A stretch of DNA of 64,000 bases, taken from NCBI RefSeq assembly GCF_023238445.1, contig NZ_CP096658.1, positions 806,001-870,000 on the forward strand, read 5' to 3'. Shown here piece by piece: positions 35,104 through 44,206 of the stretch; the stretch's first letter is position 1, and each line of letters starts with the position of its first letter. Both the position numbers and the translations under genes were made by a program. A model generated the notes under the pieces. The model was not told where the DNA came from and searched no databases. It was given only the letters and a program-made list of their open reading frames with translations. Source of the stretch: Halorussus gelatinilyticus. GTDB taxonomy: Archaea > Halobacteriota > Halobacteria > Halobacteriales > Haladaptataceae.

Positions 35104-36669
35104 TCAGGCCAAGAAGACGTGGCGCGGCCGGTCGGCCAGCACGTCCCGGCCCCAATCGACGGTGTCGGCGAAGTCGTCGCTCCGGAAGAACGACATGGCG
35201 TCTTCCTTGGACTCCCACTGGCTGGCGATGAACATGTCGTTCTCGTCCTCGCGGTTGGCCAGCAGGTCGGTTTCGAGGTGGCCGTCCATGTCCCCGAGCA
35301 GGCCGCCCACGGTCTCGAACTTCTCCACGAAGTCCTCGCGGTGTTCGGGCTTGACGGTGTAGAACATCCCCATCGTGCCGAAACCGCTCTCCTCTCCGGC
35401 GCGGGCGACGATGCCCGGCAGGTCGGCGAGGAACCCGCCCGCGGTGTCGGCCGCGCTCTGGGTCTCCCAGATGCTCACGACCGCCGAGCGGTCGCGGTCG
35501 GACGCTTCGTTGGCCTGATACACCGCGGTCTTGACGTGGGTGTCGTAGTGGTCGAAGTTCTTTCGCAGACCGTCTACCTCCTCGAAGAGTTCCTCGGGGT
35601 CGGCCTCCGAGTAGAGGACCATCGCGTACACGTCCTCGCCGTGGGGCTGACCCGCGTAGATGTCGAGGTCTTCGAGTTCGCCGCGGATGCTCCCCGAGTC
35701 GTCGTCCGCGGACGACGACTCGTCGCCGCCGTGGTGGTCGCTTCCGCCGTGGTGACCACCCTCGCCGTGATGGTGGCCCTCGCCGTCGCCGTGGCCGTGG
35801 TGGCTCTCTGACTCGCCGTGGTGGCCGCCCTCGCCGTGGCCTCCCGACTCGCCGTGGGGATGGCCGGAGTCGCCCTCGCCCTCCTCGGCGGGGACCGCTT
35901 CCCCGGCCATGAACGCGGGCAGGTCCTCGGGCGGGAACTGGCGGCCGAAGTAGAACGGGCCGAACTCGGCGTACTTCGAACTGCTCTCGTCGAACCGGAG
36001 TTCGTAGAGCAGGTCCTTGATGTTCGTCGCGTCGTTGCTGAACAGGTCCACGCCCCACTCGTAGTCGTCGAAGCCGATGGAACCGGTGATGACCTGCGAG
36101 ACCTTCCCGGCGTAGGTCTTGCCGATTTCGCCGTGGGTGTCCATCATGTCGGCGCGCTCGTCGAAGGGGAGGTCGTACCAGTTCTCGCCGGGCGCGCGGC
36201 GCTTGTCCATCGGGTAGAAACAGACGAACTCGCTGTCGGGAATCTCGGGGTAGAGTTTGCTCTCGGCGTACCGGGCGAGACCGGTGTCCTCGATTTCCGA
36301 CGGCTCCTTGGTCATCTCCTCGTTGGTGTAGCCGCCGACCTCGGTCACCGAGACGTAGGAGTTGGTCTGGTCGGTGTACTCGGCGAATTCGGTGTCCTCG
36401 AAGGCGCGTTCGGCCGTGTCGAGGTCGGCCATCGTCGGCCGGAAGTGGAGGACGAGCAGGTCGGCCTTGTGACCGAGCATCGAGAACACCGCCGAAGAAC
36501 CGTCCTCGGCGTCGGTCACGTCCACGCGGTCGCGCAGGAACGAGACGCCCGAGTCGAGCGCGGCCTCGCGGTCGCGCTCCGGGGCGTCGCGCCACGCGTC
36601 CCAGTCGATGGTTCGGAAGTCGTGTAGCGCGTACCACCCTTCGTTCGTCGCCGGGGGTTCTCTGGTCAT
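35104..36669 (-). CDS. pitA: PitA: chlorite dismutase-like (HemQ-type) and ABM domain fusion
   Basis: Residues 1 to about 255 form the chlorite dismutase/HemQ-like domain (EGWYALHDFRTIDWDAW, then ADLLVLHFRPTM, then FVCFYPMDKRRAPGENWYDL, then ITGSIGFDDYEWGVDLFS). A histidine/glycine/glutamate-rich linker (about 258-325) follows. An antibiotic-biosynthesis-monooxygenase-like domain (about 330-521) carries DNDMFIASQWESKEDAMSFF. This two-domain form was described in Haloferax volcanii as PitA. The Cld domain is related to coproheme decarboxylases, so a role in heme synthesis is likely. The linker could bind metal. It is transcribed away from a PadR gene. Confidence 0.93.
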   Translation of the reverse strand: MTREPPATNEGWYALHDFRTIDWDAWRDAPERDREAALDSGVSFLRDRVDVTDAEDGSSAVFSMLGHKADLLVLHFRPTMADLDTAERAFEDTEFAEYTDQTNSYVSVTEVGGYTNEEMTKEPSEIEDTGLARYAESKLYPEIPDSEFVCFYPMDKRRAPGENWYDLPFDERADMMDTHGEIGKTYAGKVSQVITGSIGFDDYEWGVDLFSNDATNIKDLLYELRFDESSSKYAEFGPFYFGRQFPPEDLPAFMAGEAVPAEEGEGDSGHPHGESGGHGEGGHHGESESHHGHGDGEGHHHGEGGHHGGSDHHGGDESSSADDDSGSIRGELEDLDIYAGQPHGEDVYAMVLYSEADPEELFEEVDGLRKNFDHYDTHVKTAVYQANEASDRDRSAVVSIWETQSAADTAGGFLADLPGIVARAGEESGFGTMGMFYTVKPEHREDFVEKFETVGGLLGDMDGHLETDLLANREDENDMFIASQWESKEDAMSFFRSDDFADTVDWGRDVLADRPRHVFLA

Positions 36670-36731
36670 GTCTCCACCTCGGTACCGGGACGGTAATAGG
36701 TTTTTGAGTCGCAGTCGGGCCTTCCTTCTAA

Positions 36732-36745
36732 CGGGGATTTCCCCG
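36732..36745. promoter_or_regulatory. Palindrome between pitA and padR, candidate operator
   Basis: The perfect inverted repeat cggggattTccccg (arms cgggga and tccccg, 2-base spacer) lies in the 115-base divergent promoter region. It is 40-53 bases from the padR ATG and 63-76 from the pitA ATG. A TATA-like tttcaaaaata (36756-36766) follows toward padR. A binding site for the PadR protein is plausible. Confidence 0.5.
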
Positions 36746-36784
36746 ACCGAAAGCCTTTCAAAAATACGGTCTGAACTATCGCCA

Positions 36785-37303
36785 ATGCGGAAAAGCGGCC
36801 CGCCGAAAGGCCTAATCGCGTATCTCGTGCTCGAACTGCTGGACGAGAAGCCTCGTTACGGGTACGAGATTCTCAAAGAGATTCGGTCTATCAGTGGCGG
36901 CCACTGGGAACCCTCCTACGGGTCGGTCTACCCCATCCTCTACAAGTTCGAGGAGAAGGGCTGGGCGGAGCGCATCGAGCGCGAGGACGAACCCGACCGC
37001 AAGTACTTCGAGTTGACCGACGCGGGCCGCGACGAGTTGACCGAGAAGCGCGAGGAGACCGGCGGCAAGGCCCGGGATTTCGCGGACGTCATCTTGGGCT
37101 TCTACCACGTCTTCGCGGCGTTCGCCACCGACGACCGCTTCGAGGTCGAGGACCGCGCCGACGAGTGGCGCTTCGACGAGGACTTCAACGCGTGGATAGT
37201 CGAACAGCTCATCCGCCACTACGAGCGGGACTTCGGCGACTTCGAGCGCATCCCCGACACGCCCGAGGAGTTCGCAGAGCGGATGGGACTCGACGAGGAG
37301 TGA
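36785..37303 (+). CDS. PadR family transcriptional regulator
   Basis: The 172-residue protein from ATG 36785 begins MRKSGPPKGLIAYLVLELLD and has the PadR winged helix (KPRYGYEILKEIRSISGGHW, then EPSYGSVYPILYKFEEKGWA, then RKYFELTDAGRDELTEK). A helical C-terminal dimerisation part (about 85-170) includes FADVILGFYHVFAAF. PadR proteins repress neighbouring genes and respond to small molecules. The divergent pitA with a palindrome between suggests that it controls the heme-related gene; this is inference. The earlier start at 36608 overlaps pitA and is not used. Confidence 0.9.
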   Translation: MRKSGPPKGLIAYLVLELLDEKPRYGYEILKEIRSISGGHWEPSYGSVYPILYKFEEKGWAERIEREDEPDRKYFELTDAGRDELTEKREETGGKARDFADVILGFYHVFAAFATDDRFEVEDRADEWRFDEDFNAWIVEQLIRHYERDFGDFERIPDTPEEFAERMGLDEE

Positions 37304-37348
37304 ATTGGGGTCGCGTCCGCCCCGAGGTGTATCTTTCTCCCTCGACAC

Positions 37349-39163
37349 TCACGCGAGGAACCGCGGTCCGAAGATGGAGATGAAGAGCGCCGAGGCCATC
37401 GTCAGTCCGATGGTGACGGTGACGACTTTCGTGAGCCGATAGCTCCCCTCGACCGGGAGTCGAGAGACGACCGCCTCCGCGCTCGTCCGGAGGATGTGGC
37501 CGCCGTCGAGCGGGAACGCCGGGATGCAGTTGAAGAAGCCGAGGTTGACGTTTATCCACCCGACCCAGAACAGGACGTTCGCCAGCATGAAGACGCCGCC
37601 GCCGAACACCGCCAACGGTCCCTCCACGACGTAGAAGCTGGTGTTCATGCCGACGAAGCCGGCGAAGTTGTACGCGGCGTTGAACGACTGGGTGGCGAGG
37701 GGCAAGACGAGCGCGCTACCGATGCTCGTGAAGAAGGAGACGATGGGGCCGGCGTCGGTGCCGCCGAGCGACTGCAGTCCGCCCGAGAGGATGTTGTGGA
37801 ACCCCTCGGCCGGGTAGAGTCGAGTACCGAAATCGATCATGTTGACGCCCGAGACGCCCGGCGCTGCGATGAGACCGGAGTCGACGCCGTCCTCCGAACC
37901 GGCGAGCGTCAACTCGAAGGTGCGGCGTTCGTACTCGGTGCCCTGCTTGGAGAAGGCGCTCACGGTGACGGTCTGTCCGGCATCGAAGTTCGAGAGGACC
38001 GTCGAGAGTTGGCTCCCGTTGGCGACCCGCCGCCCGTCGATGGCGGTGACGACGAGCGAGTCGCCCGTCGAGAGACCGGAGACGTTCGGAGCCGGCCCGT
38101 TCGGTTGGACCGTGGCGAGCGCGCCGACCGGGGCGGCGAACGTCGTTTCGGAGCTCCCGTTTTCGGCGGTGAACGTCGCTATCGGCCGGTCGGCGAGTTC
38201 GCGCGCCAGCGACGAGTCGGTCGCCACGTCCGTCCCGTTCACCGACGTCACCGTCCACCCGGTCCCGATCTCCTCGTTGAACGGCGACGTCTTCGCTATC
38301 CGCGTGACGAGGAGCTCGCGTCCGACCGTCGTCGTCGTCCGAGAGCCGTCCCGGACGACCGTGACGGAGACGTCGGGCGTCGAGACGCTGTCGAGTGCAG
38401 GACCCAGGTCGGCGTTGCCCTCGACTTCCGTCCCGTTGATCGCGACGATGCGGTCGCCGCGTTCGATGCCGTCGTCGGCCGCCGCCGAGTTGGGGAACGT
38501 GTCGGCGACCGCCGCGCCGGGAGCGACCCCGATGGACCCCATCACCGGTCCGAACAGGAGCGCGAACGCGACGAGCGTGATGGCGAAGTTGTTCGTCACG
38601 CCCGCGGCGAACATCCGGCTCTGGCTCCCCCGGTCGGCCTCGCGGCGGTTCTCCTCGTCGGGTTCGACGAACGCCCCCATCGGAATCACCGCCAGCAGGG
38701 CGATGCCCATCGACTCGATGTCGATGTCCTCGACGCGGCACATCAGGCCGTGGCCGCCCTCGTGGACGACGAGACCGACGAGGAGACCGAAGAGAATCTC
38801 CGGCGCGACCGACAGCGGCAGGAAGTCGTTGACGCCGGGGATGACGAGGACGTTCTGGGGTTGGGAGACCGCGGTCGGTTCCGGCGGGTTCTGGACGACC
38901 AGCACCGCCTGTAGCGCGAACAGCAGAAACGACCCGAGCATCACGACCAAGGTGATGCCGAGTCCGAAGTTACCCCACGCCCGCCAGAACCGTTTCGGCT
39001 TGGCGAGGCGGTTCAGGAGCCGGCGGCCTCGCTTGGTGTGGATGGTCACGATCGGCCCTTGGAGACCGACGTACGACGGCAACCACCCCTGAGAGTCGAG
39101 ATACAGCATCCCGAACCAGTAGACCGCGAGACCGACGGCGATCCACAACAGCGTGTCGTTCAT
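37349..39163 (-). CDS. Site-2 protease family membrane metalloprotease (M50) with PDZ domains
   Basis: The 604-residue protein (ATG 39163, MNDTLLWIAVGLAVYWFGML; a GTG codon just before is less likely) is an intramembrane zinc protease. The active-site helix has VVHEGGHGLMCRVED (HExxH-type) and the third ligand is in FPLDGGHILRTSAEAV. Between them lie two PDZ-like modules with GDRIVAINGTEVEGN and GDSLVVTAIDGRRVANGSQL. Such proteases cut membrane-bound regulators to release signals. The long insertion between the catalytic motifs is typical for haloarchaeal forms. The substrate is unknown. Confidence 0.93.
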   Translation of the reverse strand: MNDTLLWIAVGLAVYWFGMLYLDSQGWLPSYVGLQGPIVTIHTKRGRRLLNRLAKPKRFWRAWGNFGLGITLVVMLGSFLLFALQAVLVVQNPPEPTAVSQPQNVLVIPGVNDFLPLSVAPEILFGLLVGLVVHEGGHGLMCRVEDIDIESMGIALLAVIPMGAFVEPDEENRREADRGSQSRMFAAGVTNNFAITLVAFALLFGPVMGSIGVAPGAAVADTFPNSAAADDGIERGDRIVAINGTEVEGNADLGPALDSVSTPDVSVTVVRDGSRTTTTVGRELLVTRIAKTSPFNEEIGTGWTVTSVNGTDVATDSSLARELADRPIATFTAENGSSETTFAAPVGALATVQPNGPAPNVSGLSTGDSLVVTAIDGRRVANGSQLSTVLSNFDAGQTVTVSAFSKQGTEYERRTFELTLAGSEDGVDSGLIAAPGVSGVNMIDFGTRLYPAEGFHNILSGGLQSLGGTDAGPIVSFFTSIGSALVLPLATQSFNAAYNFAGFVGMNTSFYVVEGPLAVFGGGVFMLANVLFWVGWINVNLGFFNCIPAFPLDGGHILRTSAEAVVSRLPVEGSYRLTKVVTVTIGLTMASALFISIFGPRFLA

Positions 39164-39275
39164 CACGCGAAAGAAAGGACGCGGCGGTCAAAGGCGTTTG
39201 GGAACGCGCCGACTCGGCCGCGATACCGGGACCGACCGCTCGATACGGGCGGTCTCTCGGGAGTCGAGACCCCGA

Positions 39276-39590
39276 CTACTCGGCGGTCTGCCAGTCCTCT
39301 TCGAGGTCCTGCTGTTCGGACCCCGACTTCCGGCGCTGGCGGAGTTTCCGGGCCGCGGCGACGCCCGCCGCGGTCCCGCCGAGGACGACGAGTCGTCGGC
39401 CGTACTTCCGGACGCGACTCTTGCCGCCCGACTGACTCTCCTGGTCGATTTCGGTCTCGGCGTCCACCATCTCGGCGGTCTCGTCGGTATCGATTTCGGC
39501 CGTGACGTTCTTCTCTTCGACCTGTTCGTCCTCGACCGATTCGACGCGCTTCAGCGCGGGTTTCTCGAGGTTGAGTTCGATTATTGCCAT
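39276..39590 (-). CDS. Conserved haloarchaeal protein, acidic with basic tail helix
   Basis: The 104-residue protein starts MAIIELNLEKPALKRVESVE. Its first 60 residues are acidic (DTDETAEMVDAETEID). A basic hydrophobic helix with GRRLVVLGGTAAGVAAARKL follows, and the end is charged. The helix could be a single membrane anchor with the arginines inside. No family name is recalled. A start at ATG 39590 with a stop at 39276 gives a normal codon pattern. It lies upstream of the site-2 protease on the same strand, 112 bases apart. Confidence 0.7.
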   Translation of the reverse strand: MAIIELNLEKPALKRVESVEDEQVEEKNVTAEIDTDETAEMVDAETEIDQESQSGGKSRVRKYGRRLVVLGGTAAGVAAARKLRQRRKSGSEQQDLEEDWQTAE

Positions 39591-39701
39591 AGTAATCTCC
39601 TTGGGTCGGTGCGGGCTTAACCGTGCCGCCCGACTCTCTGTCCGAAGAAAGGGGTGGTAACCACTTTGTTATGGTGGCCCTGAAGAGGGGCTAGGCGGTT
39701 C

Positions 39702-41570
39702 CTACGCCTCTCTGCGGAGTCGCGCCAGCACGAACTCCTCGTCGAGTTTGGCGAGGAACGGACCGAGTTTCGGTCCCTGCTCCTCGTCGAAGAAGAGGCG
39801 GTAGCCGACCGAGAAGAACTCGCCGATGTCGATGTCGTGGCGCTTGGCGGTCTCGTAGATTTCGCCCTGAATCTCGTCGGGGTCGTCGTGACCCGCCACG
39901 AAGTCGGCGAGTTCGTCCAGCGCGGCCTCGGTCTCGTCGTCCAGTTCGACGGCGGGCATCTCGGTGCGCTTGAGTTCGTAGTCGAACTCGTTGCCGGTTC
40001 GCCGCGCCCATTCACGGGCGCGGACGACCCGCGAGAGCGCGAACTCCGTCACCCACTCGGGCGCATCGTCGGGAACGTGACCCTCGCGGCGCGCGATCTC
40101 CTCGCGGAGGGCCGGGTCGTCGGTCATCCCGAGGACCGCCGCGAACGTGTACGGCAGGCGGACGCGCTCGCCGAACGTCTCGTCGGCGAGCGCGTCCAGT
40201 TGCGCGCGCCGGTCGTCGTCGGTGACGGGCACGCTCTTCTCGTCGGAGGCCGGAACCGGTTCGCCGTCGGCGTCGAAGCGGGCCGCGAGCGTCGGCCGAA
40301 TCGTCGGCGGGTAGGCGGCCGCCGCGATTTCCGAGGCCTTCTCGTCGGCGTCGGTCGCGTCGGCGTCGGACTCTCCGGCGTCGCTCTCGTGGGCGTCTCC
40401 GTCGCGGTCGTCCGCGTAGTAGGTGCGCTCGAAGGCGTCGAAGTCGTCCACGAGGTGGTCGAAGTGTTCGACGCTGAAGTCCCGCGCCTTGCTCGGGTCC
40501 TTGGTGAAGAAGTACCGGAGGACCTCGGGTTCGATCATCTCCAGCACGTCCTGGACCATGACGACGTGGCCCGACGACGAGGAGAACGCCTCGCCGTCGA
40601 GCGTGAACCACTCGTAGGCCATCGGGACCGGCGGTTCGACGTCGAGGACGTTGCGCGCCACGTCGCTCCCGCTGGGCCACGAGCCTTCGGCGTGGTCCTT
40701 GCCGAACGGTTCGTGGTCCACGCCCAGCACCTGCCACTGGCCGGGCCACTCGAAGCGCCACGGGAGTTTGCCCTCGCGGAACGTCGCGGTCCCCTCGTGG
40801 CCACACCCCTCGATGGTCTGGTCGCCCGCCTCCATGTCGGTGCAGACGTACTCGACGGTGCCCTCGTCGGGGTGGACCGCCGTGACGGTCTCGGTTATCT
40901 TGCCGCAGTCCTCGCAGATGGGGTTGAACGGGACGTAGTTCTCGTCCACCTTGTCCTGATAGTGCGAGAGGACTTCGCGTGCCGTCTCCCGGTTCTCCAG
41001 CAGGTAACGGGTCAGGTCCTCGAACTCGCCGTCCTCGTAGAGTTCGGTGTTCGAGACCATCTCGACCGGGATGCCCAGCAGTTCGGCGCTTCGCTCGATG
41101 AGGTTCGAGAAGTGTTCGCCGTAGGAGTCACAGCACCCGAAGGGGTCCGGAATCTCGGTGTAGGGCTTACCGAGGTTCCGGCCCAGCGCGCCGGCGTTCA
41201 CGTCGCCCAGTTCCACGATGTTGCCGTCCAAGTCCGCGAGCTTCCGGGGGAGCTTCCGGAGCGGGTCGCGGTCGTCGGCGGTGAACACCTGCCGGACCTC
41301 GTAGCCCCGGTCCCGGAGGGCTTCGGCGACGAAGTAGCCCCGGACGATCTCGTTCATGTTTCCGAGGTGCGGGACGCCGGAGGGCGAGATGCCGCCCTTG
41401 ACGACTATCGGCTCGTCGGGATTCCGGTCCAGAATCTTCTCGGCGACCGATTCGGCCCAGAAGGCGTGGGGCTGCGGGCCTTGCAGGACGTAGGGGTCGT
41501 CGTCGGGGTGCATCTCGCGGGCGGCGTCGGAGCCGACTCCCGCGGACTCGTCGGCGGACTCGTCGCTCAT
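39702..41570 (-). CDS. lysS: Lysyl-tRNA synthetase, class I
   Basis: The enzyme charges tRNA-Lys. The 622-residue protein belongs to the class I archaeal type. The HIGH-like motif is GISPSGVPHLGNMNEIVRGY near residue 60, and the KMSKS-like motif FSSSSGHVVMVQDVLEMI lies near 340. A zinc-binding CEDCGKITETV with a later CGHEG lies between. Residues about 395-425 are an acidic haloarchaeal insertion (ESDAGESDADATDADEK). The C-terminal part is helical (anticodon binding). The ATG at 41570 overlaps the pyrH stop by four bases (ATGA), forming a pyrH-lysS operon. Confidence 0.95.
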   Translation of the reverse strand: MSDESADESAGVGSDAAREMHPDDDPYVLQGPQPHAFWAESVAEKILDRNPDEPIVVKGGISPSGVPHLGNMNEIVRGYFVAEALRDRGYEVRQVFTADDRDPLRKLPRKLADLDGNIVELGDVNAGALGRNLGKPYTEIPDPFGCCDSYGEHFSNLIERSAELLGIPVEMVSNTELYEDGEFEDLTRYLLENRETAREVLSHYQDKVDENYVPFNPICEDCGKITETVTAVHPDEGTVEYVCTDMEAGDQTIEGCGHEGTATFREGKLPWRFEWPGQWQVLGVDHEPFGKDHAEGSWPSGSDVARNVLDVEPPVPMAYEWFTLDGEAFSSSSGHVVMVQDVLEMIEPEVLRYFFTKDPSKARDFSVEHFDHLVDDFDAFERTYYADDRDGDAHESDAGESDADATDADEKASEIAAAAYPPTIRPTLAARFDADGEPVPASDEKSVPVTDDDRRAQLDALADETFGERVRLPYTFAAVLGMTDDPALREEIARREGHVPDDAPEWVTEFALSRVVRAREWARRTGNEFDYELKRTEMPAVELDDETEAALDELADFVAGHDDPDEIQGEIYETAKRHDIDIGEFFSVGYRLFFDEEQGPKLGPFLAKLDEEFVLARLRREA

Positions 41571-42292
41571 GACTCGTCTTGGACCCAGTAGGTCATCTGG
41601 TCGTCGGCACCCTCGGGCAGTACGTCGGTCCCCTCGTGTTCGCCGTAGCGCACTGCGTCGGCGATGCGCTCGGGGTCCGTGCCGTCGAGGACGATGGTCC
41701 GCACGCCCGACCGCTCGATGAGCTTCGCCGCGAGCAGGTCCACCGGGGCGGAACTCCCGGCGTTCATCTCCAGTCCCGCGATGACGTCTACGAGTTCGTT
41801 CGCGGTGAGTTCGTCGTACTTCTGGGCGTCGTCGGTCTCGTTGGGGTCGTCGCTGAACACGCCGGGGACGCTGGTCGCGTAGACCAGCAGGTCGGCGTTG
41901 GTGTACTCCGCCAAGGCCGCGCTCACGGCGTCGGTGGTCTGGCCCGGCGTCACGCCGCCCATGACCGCGATGTCGCCGCGGTGCATCGCCGCGCCCGCCG
42001 ACTCGTAGTCCTCGGGCGGACTCGGCGCGGCCTGCTCGGAGAGCGCCGCGATGAGCAGGCGCGCGTTCAGTCGCGTCACGTCGATGCCGATGTCGTCGAG
42101 TTCTATCTCGTTGGCTCCCAGGTCGCGCGCACTGGCGATGTACTCGCGGGCGACGCCGCCGCCGCCGACGACGGTCCCGACGGTACAGCCTTCGGCGGCG
42201 AGGTCCTCGATTACGTCGGCGTGGGCGCGCACCCGCTCGGACCCGAGGTCCGGCGCGAGGACGCTCCCGCCGATGGAGACGACTACTTTCAT
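41567..42292 (-). CDS. pyrH: UMP kinase, archaeal type
   Basis: The enzyme phosphorylates UMP to UDP. The 241-residue protein opens MKVVVSIGGSVLAPDLGSER (phosphate loop), then TVVGGGGVAREYIASARDLG, VTPGQTTDAVSAALAEYTNA (UMP-site region), LLVYATSVPGVFSDDPNETD, and AKLIERSGVRTIVLDGTDPE at the end. This is the compact archaeal PyrH of the amino-acid kinase fold. It is first in the operon with lysS, and the four-base overlap suggests translational coupling. It is divergent from the MoaE fusion gene. Confidence 0.96.
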   Translation of the reverse strand: MKVVVSIGGSVLAPDLGSERVRAHADVIEDLAAEGCTVGTVVGGGGVAREYIASARDLGANEIELDDIGIDVTRLNARLLIAALSEQAAPSPPEDYESAGAAMHRGDIAVMGGVTPGQTTDAVSAALAEYTNADLLVYATSVPGVFSDDPNETDDAQKYDELTANELVDVIAGLEMNAGSSAPVDLLAAKLIERSGVRTIVLDGTDPERIADAVRYGEHEGTDVLPEGADDQMTYWVQDES

Positions 42293-42534
42293 TCTGTCGC
42301 GCTATTGCCCGGACGCGGCCTTAAGGATTGCCAACTGGCGGGAGCGACGCCCCGATTTTCGTCACCGCGAAGGCACTTCGAAGTGAGTCCCGTTCACGTC
42401 ACGCACGCGATGGCGGTAGACTCCTTCCCGTCGGCGACAGCCCGCTGTGCCGTCGCGTCGCGGTCACATCACTGACTCTCGACCGCTTCGAGTCCACCGA
42501 AGGCTACAAGCGCGCGCCGGTCCAAAACCGGAGT

Positions 42535-43359
42535 ATGCACGTACTGAGCGTCGTCGGCCGCGATTCGGCGGCCCGAGGCGTCGCCGACCGGTTGGCGACC
42601 CGCCTCTGCGAGACGGGTCGGGTCGCGGAGGTCCACCGGACCGAGACCAACGTCGAACCCCACGACGAGCCCGCGGACGCCGCGTACGAACTCGACCCCG
42701 AGGGGTGGACGGCCACCGGGCGCGACCGGTCGCTGGACGACCTGCTGGCGGACCTCGCGCCGGACTACGACTACGCGCTCCTCGTCGGCTTTCCGGAGGC
42801 CGACGCGCCCCGAGTGGTCGTCGGTGACGCAGACGACTGGACGGCCGACGACGCCGAATCCGAGGAGCCGGGCGAGACCCTCGTAGTGGCCGACACGCCG
42901 GCCGACGTGGACCCCGACGAGGTCCGCGACCGACTCGCCGACACCGAACCGTACGAGACGCTCGAATCGCTGGTCGCCGACGTGAAGCGGTCCGACGACG
43001 CGCCCTACTCGGGAGCTATCGCCACCTTCACCGGCCGGGTGCGCGCGAAGGAGGACGAAGACGACGAGCCGACCCAGTTCCTCGAATTCGAGAAGTACGA
43101 GGGCGTCGCCGAGGAGCGGATGGACGCCATCAGTACGGAGTTGGAGGAGCGCGAGGGCGTCTTCGACGTGGTGATGCACCACCGCACGGGCGTCATCGAG
43201 TACGGCGAGGACATCGTGTTCGTCGTGGTGCTGGCGGGCCACCGCGAAGATGCGTTCCGCACGGTCGAGGACGGCATCGACCGGCTCAAGGACGAGGTGC
43301 CCATCTTCAAGAAGGAGGTCACGACCGACGAGCAGTTCTGGGTCCACGAGCAGTCCTGA
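42535..43359 (+). CDS. moaE: MobB-MoaE fusion, molybdopterin synthase large subunit
   Basis: MoaE inserts sulfur into precursor Z to make molybdopterin, using a ubiquitin-like MoaD/SAMP partner. The 274-residue protein from ATG 42535 has an N-terminal MobB-like part (MHVLSVVGRDSAARGVADRL, about 1-130) lacking an obvious P-loop. Residues about 140-274 form MoaE: APYSGAIATFTGRVRAKEDE, LEFEKYEGVAEERMDAISTE, VVMHHRTGVIEYGEDIVFVV and VPIFKKEVTTDEQFWVHEQS. Haloarchaea are known to carry this fusion. In Haloferax, MoaE is a target of SAMP conjugation. Confidence 0.94.
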   Translation: MHVLSVVGRDSAARGVADRLATRLCETGRVAEVHRTETNVEPHDEPADAAYELDPEGWTATGRDRSLDDLLADLAPDYDYALLVGFPEADAPRVVVGDADDWTADDAESEEPGETLVVADTPADVDPDEVRDRLADTEPYETLESLVADVKRSDDAPYSGAIATFTGRVRAKEDEDDEPTQFLEFEKYEGVAEERMDAISTELEEREGVFDVVMHHRTGVIEYGEDIVFVVVLAGHREDAFRTVEDGIDRLKDEVPIFKKEVTTDEQFWVHEQS

Positions 43360-43373
43360 GACGCTTCCGGACG

Positions 43374-43378
43374 TTTTT
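43374..43378 (+). terminator. T-tract after moaE
   Basis: Five thymines (ggacgtttttctc) lie 14 bases past the moaE stop. It fits a short archaeal terminator; inferred. Confidence 0.45.
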
Positions 43379-43682
43379 CTCACGCCACTCGGCCGCGTAG
43401 TCTCGACCGACCCGACGCTCGACTCTCTCGGTCTCGCCGATTCCCTCGCTCCTCACGGGGTCAATGTCAGTCTCTCGCACGGCGTTCTCGGCTAGGCGCG
43501 GTGTCCCCGAAACAAAGACTTAGAATTACTTTTGAACGATAAAAAGGTCGTAGAAAACGTCGTAAAAAGTCAGTTTCACCCCATTTTCCGGCCTCGTGTA
43601 GATTTTATGACCGAAATCGTCGGAAAACGACACTAACCGTCTCCCCTTTATATCATCCCTCCCTGCTTACGTGGAAACGACG
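43379..43682. other. 304-base AT-rich control region upstream of the DUF7123 gene
   Basis: No gene is seen. From 43510 the DNA becomes AT-rich. Two near-tandem 12-base units lie at 43547-43558 (gtcgtagaaaac) and 43559-43570 (gtcgtaaaaagt). A clear TATA box (tttatatc, 43648-43655) stands 28-35 bases before the ATG at 43683, so transcription should begin close to the start codon. Confidence 0.65.
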
Positions 43683-43934
43683 ATGAGCGCAACTACCCAG
43701 CCCTCCGACGCCCCGGAACCGCAGTCCAAGGAACAGCGCCTCAAGCAGTTCCTCCGGTCCAAAGCAGACGACGGGGAGATGTACTTCAAGAGCAAGTTCA
43801 TCGCGGACGAAGTCGGTCTCTCCGCGAAGGAGATCGGCGCACTGATGGTCAAGCTCAAGGACTCGGCGACCGATCTCGAAATCGAGAAGTGGTCGTACAC
43901 GAGCGCGACGACGTGGCGCGTCTGCTCGGCGTAG
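43683..43934 (+). CDS. DUF7123 family small protein
   Basis: The 83-residue protein (ATG 43683) reads MSATTQPSDAPEPQSKEQRL, then a compact winged-helix-like core (LKQFLRSKADDGEMYFKSKF, IADEVGLSAKEIGALMVKLK), then LEIEKWSYTSATTWRVCSA. I know this as a conserved haloarchaeal family, DUF7123. The core could bind DNA or act in a complex; no function is proven. A GTG at 43671 would add four residues. Its unusually clear promoter suggests high expression. Confidence 0.88.
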   Translation: MSATTQPSDAPEPQSKEQRLKQFLRSKADDGEMYFKSKFIADEVGLSAKEIGALMVKLKDSATDLEIEKWSYTSATTWRVCSA

Positions 43935-44206
43935 ACGGTCGAACCGCGTGACCGCTCGCGCGGTCGAGTCGCGTCGTCTCGAACCGAGTCGAATCGTTGC
44001 GTGCGCCGTCCGATTGGTCCCTATTCGGACGCGACTTCCCTTCTTCCGTGCGGGTTCGCCCGCACGAGTTCCTGCTTCAGACGGTCCCGAACAGCCGTGC
44101 ATCTCCGAGTCGCTCCGCGACCCTCCCGTCACGCCGACCGTACCGTCCCCGTCACGCCGACCCACGAACCACGCCGTTTTTCTCCCGCGGTATCGTTGGT
44201 CTGCCC

